Positions 38,051 through 42,973 of a DNA stretch of 42,973 nucleotides are shown in pieces. The DNA is taken from the IMG/VR virus record IMGVR_UViG_3300047319_000521, positions 1 through 42,973 of that record; one strand, 5' to 3'. Made by a program: the position numbers and the translations under genes. The number at the start of each line of letters is the position of its first letter. Position 1 is the first letter of the stretch. The notes beneath the pieces are model-generated. The model ran no database searches, was not told where the DNA came from, and saw only the letters and a list, made by a program, of their open reading frames with translations. This stretch comes from a virus.

Positions 38051-38287
38051 TCACGCCGGCTGACAGCGCGCCCGCACGAGGCGCAGCACGGCCGTCAGCG
38101 CCTCGAGCTCGTTGCCGATGCCGCTGGCGGCCTGCGGCCACGACGGCGGATTCTCCGGATACGGGATCGCACTCCAGTTCCCGCGATCCGGCAGCGCATT
38201 GAGCGCCGTGAGCGATTTCACGATCACGGTCGGCCGCGTGGGATGGTAGATCCATGACGGGAACCCGTCCGGCGTCACGGCGGCCAT
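38051..38287 (-). CDS. Small paralogous protein, copy 2
   Basis: Residues DGFPSWIYHPTRPTVIVKSLTALNALPD...YPENPP are shared with the preceding gene's GYPSYVYSRTEPAVIVQSLAAFNALPG...SPENPP, so the two are tandem duplicates. The C-terminus is a helical segment (GNELEALTAVLRLVRARC). The start follows the upstream TAG directly. Proteins with this W/Y-H-x-x...V-V-x-S core are common unknowns in phage head regions. Confidence 0.68.
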   Translation of the reverse strand: MAAVTPDGFPSWIYHPTRPTVIVKSLTALNALPDRGNWSAIPYPENPPSWPQAASGIGNELEALTAVLRLVRARCQPA

Positions 38288-38620
38288 CTACTCGACCGCC
38301 TTTCCTCGCCGGTGCCGCCCGTTCGCCCCGCGCTCGTGCTCGTGCTCGGGTTCTGGTTCTGGCTCCGGCTCACTCGCCGCGAGCAGCGCGGTCGTCGCCG
38401 GCGGCTCGGGCAACCGCTGCGTCAGCAGCAGCAGAATCGCCAGCATCGCCGCGAGTGGCGTCCCCGGCACGTCGATCGGCGGGCGCTGCGGCGGGTTCTC
38501 CGGTGACGGCGTCGTGCCCCAGAAGCCAGGCAGCGCATTGAAGGCGGCGAGGCTCTGGACGATCACCGCGGGTTCTGTCCGGCTATACACATATGAGGGG
38601 TAGCCATTCGGTGCAGCCAT
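38288..38620 (-). CDS. Small paralogous protein, copy 1, with Glu-Pro/Glu-His tail
   Basis: This 110-aa protein starts MAAPNGYPSYVYSRTEPAVIVQSLAAFNALPG at an ATG overlapping the previous stop (TAATG). It shares its first 45 residues' pattern with the next gene. It then has a hydrophobic helix (LAAMLAILLLLTQRL), a dipeptide repeat EPEPEPEPEHEHE, and an Arg/Lys tail. The charged repeat points to a flexible surface or packing element. The function is unknown. Confidence 0.66.
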   Translation of the reverse strand: MAAPNGYPSYVYSRTEPAVIVQSLAAFNALPGFWGTTPSPENPPQRPPIDVPGTPLAAMLAILLLLTQRLPEPPATTALLAASEPEPEPEPEHEHERGANGRHRRGKAVE

Positions 38621-39069
38621 TACTTCTCCTTCGGTTTCGGTTGCGCCCATGACGCCAGGCCGCTTTTCGGCGGGATCGGCGTCACCGGCACGGACGGCAT
38701 GTGTCCGGAATAGTCGGCTTCAGCGGCGCGCACTTCGGCGGCGGCTTTCTCTGACAGCTTGTATTTGATCTCGTGCTCGCGCTCGGCCGCGAGCTTCGCG
38801 AATTCGAGCGCCTGCGCCTCGTGCGCGTCGATCGCCTCGAGCGGCGTCGGCCGGAAGCCGCGCCCGCGGAGCGCGTCGGCCTGGAGCTCGTCGTCGGCGA
38901 TCTGTGACTCCATCGGCGCGGTCGTGCTCGGCGACAGCGCGCGATACAGCATCATCGGGTATTCGCGAAACACCCACGGGCGCTCGCCTGGGCCGAGCTC
39001 GGACGGGTGCGCTTCCCACTTTCTACGCTCTTTGGCGAACGCGCTTTCGGGCGAGTGGAGGATTGACAC
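38620..39069 (-). CDS. Head-region structural protein candidate, 149 aa (GTG start)
   Basis: SPESAFAKERRKWEAHPSELGPGERPWVFREYPMMLYRA resembles a motif I associate with phage proteins encoded after the capsid gene. A long charged helix follows (ALEFAKLAAEREHEIKYKLSEKAAAEVRAAEADY) and then a Pro-rich tail. GTG is the only good start; AAAGGT lies about 9 nt before it. It is separated from the accessory capsid gene by two hairpins. Confidence 0.65.
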   Translation of the reverse strand: MSILHSPESAFAKERRKWEAHPSELGPGERPWVFREYPMMLYRALSPSTTAPMESQIADDELQADALRGRGFRPTPLEAIDAHEAQALEFAKLAAEREHEIKYKLSEKAAAEVRAAEADYSGHMPSVPVTPIPPKSGLASWAQPKPKEK

Positions 39070-39082
39070 TTGTTTTACCTTT

Positions 39083-39129
39083 CGAGCGCCTGCCTAAAAC
39101 AGCGCAGGCGCTCGTTGAGACATCTCAAC
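39083..39129. terminator. Two adjacent perfect hairpins between capsid and tail genes
   Basis: An 11-bp perfect stem (CGAGCGCCTGC at 39083-39093 with GCAGGCGCTCG at 39104-39114) is followed at once by GTTGAGA-CA-TCTCAAC (39114-39129). No T-run follows in the direction of transcription. The structures could attenuate transcription or protect capsid mRNA ends, giving more capsid than tail mRNA. The site is the only sizeable gap in this coupled run. Confidence 0.55.
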
Positions 39130-39761
39130 TACGTGACGACCACGCCGACCGCACCCGCCACGTTCCAGAGGCCGTTCTCAGCAATGAGCGTGAGCGTGGC
39201 GCCCTTGAACGCCGCGAATGTCGCGGTGGTATGCGGCGAGCCCGTCACGGCATCGCCCAGCAGCGTCGTCGCCGTCACGACATGCGCGAACGCCGTCTGC
39301 GAGGTGATCACCACGCGCGTGCCGTTCAACGAGAGCGAGGGCGCCGCCAGCGTCAGCGCTGCCGCGGAGCCTTTGTTGATGTTGTAGACGACCGGGCCGA
39401 GCGGCTGCGGAATCGCCCCATCGGCGCCGAGCGTCACTGGGTTGTCGATCGCGGGATCGATCAACACGATCTGCCCTGGCGCAATCTGGCCGAAGTCGTT
39501 CGGGTTGCTCGAGGTGATGACCGGCGCGAGCACATCGTGTGCGGCAGCCACGGTGCCTTCGCTGCCCCGGCAGCGCACGGTGATCGTGTTCGTCGCCGGC
39601 ACGCCGGTGAGAAACATCAGCTCGCCATCGATCTGGATCGCTTGCGGCGGCTGCGCGTTCTGCGTGCCGACGGTCGGAAAGCCGGTGCTGGTGCTGGTGA
39701 CGCCGAACGTGGTCACCGAGGCCGTGATGGCTGACGTGAGCGTGGTTTGTGTCAGGGCCAT
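39129..39761 (-). CDS. Capsid-associated structural protein, copy B (complete)
   Basis: This 210-aa protein has IDGELMFLTGVPATNTITVRCRGSEGTVAAAH in its first third, a motif frequent in phage accessory head proteins, and a C-terminal jelly-roll-like part (GTRVVITSQTAFAHVVTATTLLGDAV...TATFAAFKGATLTLIAENGLW). It may be a decoration or head-stabilising protein. Its first 59 codons match copy A at 1-179 closely. Here an endonuclease gene lies between it and the coat gene, and it has its own AGGA ribosome site. Confidence 0.75.
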   Translation of the reverse strand: MALTQTTLTSAITASVTTFGVTSTSTGFPTVGTQNAQPPQAIQIDGELMFLTGVPATNTITVRCRGSEGTVAAAHDVLAPVITSSNPNDFGQIAPGQIVLIDPAIDNPVTLGADGAIPQPLGPVVYNINKGSAAALTLAAPSLSLNGTRVVITSQTAFAHVVTATTLLGDAVTGSPHTTATFAAFKGATLTLIAENGLWNVAGAVGVVVT

Positions 39762-39789
39762 GTTTTACGTCCTATGGTAAAATATTGTC

Positions 39790-40497
39790 ATGCCGCCATT
39801 ACGCGACCTGACGGGGTTGATCGTGGGACAACTGACCGTGCTGCACCGTGCGCCGAATCTCGGTCAGCGTGCGGCGTGGGCGTGTGCCTGCGCCTGTGGC
39901 ACTCAGATCGCCGTGCGTGCGGAATCGTTGTTGACCGCCAACACACGCTCGTGCGGCTGTTGGAAGCGATCGGAAGCGAAACGCCGCCGAGAGAAACCGA
40001 AGCCACAGCCTGGTGACCGCTTTGGACGACTGACCGTGCTGGCCTTCTTGGGCAAGCAGACGCGGTATCCTCGCGTGCGCTGCCAATGCGATTGCGGACA
40101 GATCACCGAGCCGCATTGGTATAACCTTAAAAGCGGCAACACGCGCTCGTGTGGCTGCTGGCACGAAGAGATCATCAGCGCTCGATTCACGACGCACGGA
40201 CGATCGAGAACACCCGAATACGTCGCCTGGAAACAGCTTAAAACGCGCTGTCTGCTCGCCACTGGTAAAGACTTTCCACTCTACGGCGGTCGTGGCATTC
40301 GTGTGTGCGACCGCTGGCGTTCGTCGTTCGCGAATTTCCTCGCCGACATGGGGCCACGGCCGACGCCGGGGCATTCCATGGACCGCATCGACCCAGAGGG
40401 GCATTACGAACCGACCAATTGTCGATGGGCGACACCCCGCGAACAACGCCTGAACCAGCGGCGGATGCATCACGACACTAAACGCAACGCGAAGTAG
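39790..40497 (+). CDS. AP2/HNH-type homing endonuclease-like protein
   Basis: This 235-aa protein has two copies of an AP2-like zinc-ribbon unit: GQLTVL...CACACG...TRSCGCW and GRLTVL...CQCDCG...TRSCGCWHEE. A C-terminal HNH-like region follows: YGGRGIRVCDRW, FLADMGPRP, SMDRIDPEGHYEPTNCRWATPREQRLNQR. Such genes are common free-standing selfish elements in phages. It sits opposite in strand to the late genes, its end overlapping the coat 3' end by 28 nt, exactly where copy A has no insert. A TAAAAT just before the ATG could serve as its -10. Confidence 0.83.
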   Translation: MPPLRDLTGLIVGQLTVLHRAPNLGQRAAWACACACGTQIAVRAESLLTANTRSCGCWKRSEAKRRREKPKPQPGDRFGRLTVLAFLGKQTRYPRVRCQCDCGQITEPHWYNLKSGNTRSCGCWHEEIISARFTTHGRSRTPEYVAWKQLKTRCLLATGKDFPLYGGRGIRVCDRWRSSFANFLADMGPRPTPGHSMDRIDPEGHYEPTNCRWATPREQRLNQRRMHHDTKRNAK

Positions 40498-41696
40498 GGC
40501 AACACGGCGGCCACTCCCCCGATGCTGTCTATTCTGCTTGGTTGCTGATCAGTCTGGATGTTGTACTGCTCAACGAAACGGAGCGAGATCCCCGTTTCCT
40601 TATCGTTCTTGCGCGCCGCATTCGCGCCCGGCAGTTTCGCGGGGAGATCGACCATCACAAAAGCGAACGCGGCAGGGTTAAAGAGGAGCGACTGCTTGCT
40701 GCTCTGCGCCGACATCGTGCCGGCGACCGCGCCCGTGGCGCCGACCACTAAGATGCTCGCGTTGTTCGCGGGCGAGGCCGTCACGGTCTGCAGCGCGCCG
40801 CTCGTGATAATCGGCGGGCTGAACGTCAGCGTTGCGGTGCTCGTGCCAGCGACATCCGCCTGCAACACGAACTGTTGCAAGTCGCCGGTGTCGATGTAGG
40901 ACACCGGATTCACGGCATTGACGCCCGCGATCGTAAACACGTCGCCGGCCTTCAAGGCGTAGGTGCCCCAGCCGCTGGTGGTGACGGTCGACCCGGTCTG
41001 CCCTGCGCTGTTCACCAGCGGCGTGCTCGCGGTGAAGGTGCCGGTCGTGTGCGTCGGCACGTTCGGATCCCAATACCATTCGTCCACGCCCATCGCCGCG
41101 CCCGAGAACTGGCCGGTCTTCCAGTAGGTCGTGATCTGATTTTGGGGATTGAATTGCGTGAACGCGGTTTTCAGAATCGCGCTCTGCGATTTCGGGTCGA
41201 GCACCGCCACGAATTTATCGGGCACGCCGACGTTGCGGAGTTTCGCGACCGCATCGGTATACGTGCCTTCCGCTGACAGCGGGGTGCCGGGGGAGCCGGC
41301 CAAGTAATAGACCGACTTGTAGACTTCAGCGCCGGCGACGACATCCCATTTGTTCGCCTGTGCGGCGCCGGCGGGCTTCGTGTAGCGGTCCTGCACTTCC
41401 TCAACGAGGAGTCGGTCATCCGCAGAGGACCACCCCATCCCCACCTGCATTTGATGGTTAATCGTGATCGGGACGGTCTGATTGAAAATCGCCTGCTGCA
41501 CGAGCGCCTGGCCTTCAGTGACGACGAAGCGCTGTTGAATGCGCGCCTGCACCGTGTAGCCGATCTTCGCGCCGCCGGGATCGTTCTCCCAGGTGCGATC
41601 CCACGAGCGATCGAACTGGCCGATTAGTTTGAGGTTGTTCTTAAAGTTGACGGCGACGTCGGTTGTGACCCAGGACGGCGAAATGAAAGTATTCAA
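40470..41696 (-). CDS. Major capsid (coat) protein, P22 gp5-like, copy B
   Basis: The same 408-aa coat as at 207-1433, with about 19 differences by my count and the same TTG start, here behind an AGGGG site 6 nt upstream. Changes are scattered and mostly conservative (for example near residues 79, 83 and 322), as between strains under purifying selection. The last codons (LVS rather than LWS) overlap the end of the inserted endonuclease gene. The reading frame is intact, so both copies look functional. Confidence 0.92.
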   Translation of the reverse strand: MNTFISPSWVTTDVAVNFKNNLKLIGQFDRSWDRTWENDPGGAKIGYTVQARIQQRFVVTEGQALVQQAIFNQTVPITINHQMQVGMGWSSADDRLLVEEVQDRYTKPAGAAQANKWDVVAGAEVYKSVYYLAGSPGTPLSAEGTYTDAVAKLRNVGVPDKFVAVLDPKSQSAILKTAFTQFNPQNQITTYWKTGQFSGAAMGVDEWYWDPNVPTHTTGTFTASTPLVNSAGQTGSTVTTSGWGTYALKAGDVFTIAGVNAVNPVSYIDTGDLQQFVLQADVAGTSTATLTFSPPIITSGALQTVTASPANNASILVVGATGAVAGTMSAQSSKQSLLFNPAAFAFVMVDLPAKLPGANAARKNDKETGISLRFVEQYNIQTDQQPSRIDSIGGVAAVLPYFALRLVS

Positions 41697-41722
41697 GGTC
41701 TGCCCCTGCGGCAGACGATCCG

Positions 41723-42697
41723 TTACGCGCGACGACGACCGTTGCGGTAGTAGAACTGTTCGTGCGCCGCAAGCGAGGCGTCATCACCCGGCGGTTCGTC
41801 ACCACCGCGCATCGGACCTGTCCGCACCGGATTAGGCGGGCGTGGGACCTGAGATGTCATCACGGGCGCAGTAGCCGATCCGGTGCCGGCAGCTACACTG
41901 CGCGTGGAGGGAGACGGCGCAGCGAGGTGCTGCGAAATGAGCGCGAGCGTTTCGAGTTGGTCGAGCGGCGACTGCGCGAGCACGCGCGGGAGCTCGCCGG
42001 GATTCTTTTGAAAGTAGTAGAGCACGTCGGCGCCGGTGCGGTGTTCCCAGACCCAGCGGTCGATCAGCGAGCCCTGCGGAATCGCGGAGGGCGCATTGAG
42101 CGCAACCTCGTTGAAATCCGGATAGCGGGCCTGCGCGCCGGCCACTTTCTCTTGGAAGGTCTGCGCGAACTGCCGCTGGGCCTGTTGCTGCTGCTGCTGC
42201 TCCTCGCGGCGCTGCCAGGTCCAGTTCGCCATCGCTTCCGCGTGCCGCTCGACGGCCAGGTTGTAGTCTTCGTCGGGCTTTAACTGGTCGATGAACCCTT
42301 GGAGCCGCGGCGCCTGCGTCGGCGCCGCAGCGCGCGGCTGGGCGGGCGCGGGCGCGGCGGCCGGTGGTGGGGCGGCCTTGCGCAGCGACTCGAGCTCCGC
42401 TTCACGCTCACGCAGCTTACGCGTCAGTTCGTTAATGCGGGGCGCATCGGCCGGCGTCGCGGCGTGGCTTTTCGCGCGCTTACCGGATTTGAAGCGGCCT
42501 TGTTCATCGCGCTCGCCCGCCGCCGGCTCCGCGTCGTCGGCGCTTGAGGTCGCGGACGGCTCTGGCGCGGCGGCGGCGGGCGTGTCGCGGTCAGTCTGCC
42601 CGTGGAACTGTTTTTCGTGGTCGCTCAGCGACAGTTCAGCCGGTTCGGCGGGCGGGCCGCCGGCATCGGGACTCGGAACGGGCAGATCGTCGGCCAC
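41723..42697 (-). CDS. Scaffolding protein, copy B
   Basis: This 324-aa counterpart of 1467-2438 has the same layout: acidic disordered start, a charged heptad stretch (RINELTRKLREREAELESLRKA), Pro/Ala linker, and Gln-rich helix. The C-terminal 60 or so residues are identical to copy A in protein and almost identical in DNA. The N-terminal and linker parts differ by substitutions and small indels. GTG start with CAGG upstream, as in copy A. Confidence 0.75.
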   Translation of the reverse strand: MADDLPVPSPDAGGPPAEPAELSLSDHEKQFHGQTDRDTPAAAAPEPSATSSADDAEPAAGERDEQGRFKSGKRAKSHAATPADAPRINELTRKLREREAELESLRKAAPPPAAAPAPAQPRAAAPTQAPRLQGFIDQLKPDEDYNLAVERHAEAMANWTWQRREEQQQQQQAQRQFAQTFQEKVAGAQARYPDFNEVALNAPSAIPQGSLIDRWVWEHRTGADVLYYFQKNPGELPRVLAQSPLDQLETLALISQHLAAPSPSTRSVAAGTGSATAPVMTSQVPRPPNPVRTGPMRGGDEPPGDDASLAAHEQFYYRNGRRRA

Positions 42698-42733
42698 GGA
42701 TGGCCTGTAGTCTGCGCCCGTGGGGCGGGCAGT

Positions 42734-42764
42734 GTCAAGAATTTGACGATGTCAAGACCTTGAC
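42734..42764. promoter_or_regulatory. Twin dyad operator upstream of scaffold, copy B
   Basis: GTCAA-GAAT-TTGAC (42734-42747) and GTCAA-GACC-TTGAC (42751-42764), same spacing as at 2475-2505. DNA on the far side of this element bears no likeness to copy A, so the dyad pair lies at the boundary of homology. Minus-strand TTGACA boxes face the scaffold gene. Confidence 0.55.
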
Positions 42765-42817
42765 GATCCGCCGGCTGCCAGGCCATCAGGGCGCCGGCCG
42801 CTATACTGGATGGACGT

Positions 42818-42973
42818 ATGTCTGTCATTGACGAGCGCGAGCGATTCAGCTTCCCCCGTAAAATGAGCGCCGGCATGGCCCGCCACATGAAAAAACGCTG
42901 CTATAGCGTGCGTGCGGAGAAGTGTCGAGCGGCCGGCGACATGGAAGGCTACGCTCGCTGGACCAAAGAAGCC
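42818..42973 (+). CDS. Partial plus-strand gene at window end, unknown function
   Basis: The first 52 codons of a gene running off the right edge (MSVIDERERFSFPRKMSAGMARHMKKRCYSV...). The start is highly charged and basic. TATACT at 42802-42807 may be its -10 box. It faces away from the scaffold, replacing the alpha-CTD-like gene found upstream of copy A, so it belongs to variable cargo. No family is recognised. Confidence 0.5.
   Translation, partial: MSVIDERERFSFPRKMSAGMARHMKKRCYSVRAEKCRAAGDMEGYARWTKEA

Larger units (their letters stand above)
39583..42764. repeat. Diverged duplicate of window start (capsid block), copy B
   Basis: The counterpart of 1-2505. Divergence is scattered in the coat gene, higher in the scaffold 5' half, and nearly zero over about 41731-42003. 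The block contains the extra endonuclease gene at 39790-40497. Confidence 0.95.

Overview
The window is almost entirely tailed-phage DNA, and all recognisable parts fit a temperate podovirus-like phage with a P22-type head. It has a large P22-like portal, a scaffold, a gp5-like coat protein with an inserted beta domain, a gp4-like head-completion protein and a gp10-like DNA-stabilisation protein, followed by Ala/Gly/Gln-rich internal (ejection) proteins. The DNA is strongly GC-rich. The integrase abuts the 3' half, including CCA, of an initiator tRNA-Met gene, so the host is a GC-rich bacterium. Nothing in the window names the genus. Because the attachment site is internal and carries only half a tRNA, this looks like the excised (virion or circular) genome, not an integrated prophage.

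Layout. Nearly all lytic genes lie on the minus strand and are packed with ATGA, TAATG or GTGA start-stop overlaps. From a two-way switch at 21986-22091, the leftward early operon begins with a Cro-like gene at 21985. It continues with small zinc-ribbon proteins, a conserved phage protein flanked by two 5-bp-periodic arrays, a 5'-3' exonuclease/RecT-like fusion, two small membrane proteins, a RuvC-like resolvase, a SLOG/MoCo-carrier-like protein, a cytosine-C5 methyltransferase with an HNH-bearing alternate frame, and a VapE-type ATPase. Late genes follow: TerS-like, a candidate packaging repeat cluster, TerL, small proteins, portal, a cargo slot, scaffold and coat. At the other end of the window, 39761 down to 24736 holds the tail and virion genes. 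The rightward lysogeny operon (22092-24482) holds a repressor-like gene, two small genes and the integrase, followed by attP with paired arm-like repeats.

The two window ends are homologous. Positions 1-2505 (accessory capsid gene start, coat, scaffold, operator) reappear in diverged form at 39583-42764. The second copy has an extra AP2/HNH-type endonuclease gene between coat and accessory gene, and different DNA upstream of the scaffold. The simplest reading is a circular genome of about 40 kb assembled slightly past one turn, with the two ends drawn from two related strains. A real duplication of the capsid module is the less likely alternative. Either way, the comparison shows what varies between relatives (the selfish endonuclease and the cargo between portal and scaffold) and what is kept (a twin GTCAA-N4-TTGAC dyad upstream of the scaffold).

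The least explained signals are the two RCCNN pentamer arrays around the 215-aa gene, the exonuclease/annealase fusion with a nested gene, the HNH domain in the alternate frame of the methyltransferase, the hybrid HicA/BrnA-like cargo operon and the 20-bp repeats between terS and terL. No lysis gene could be named with confidence.
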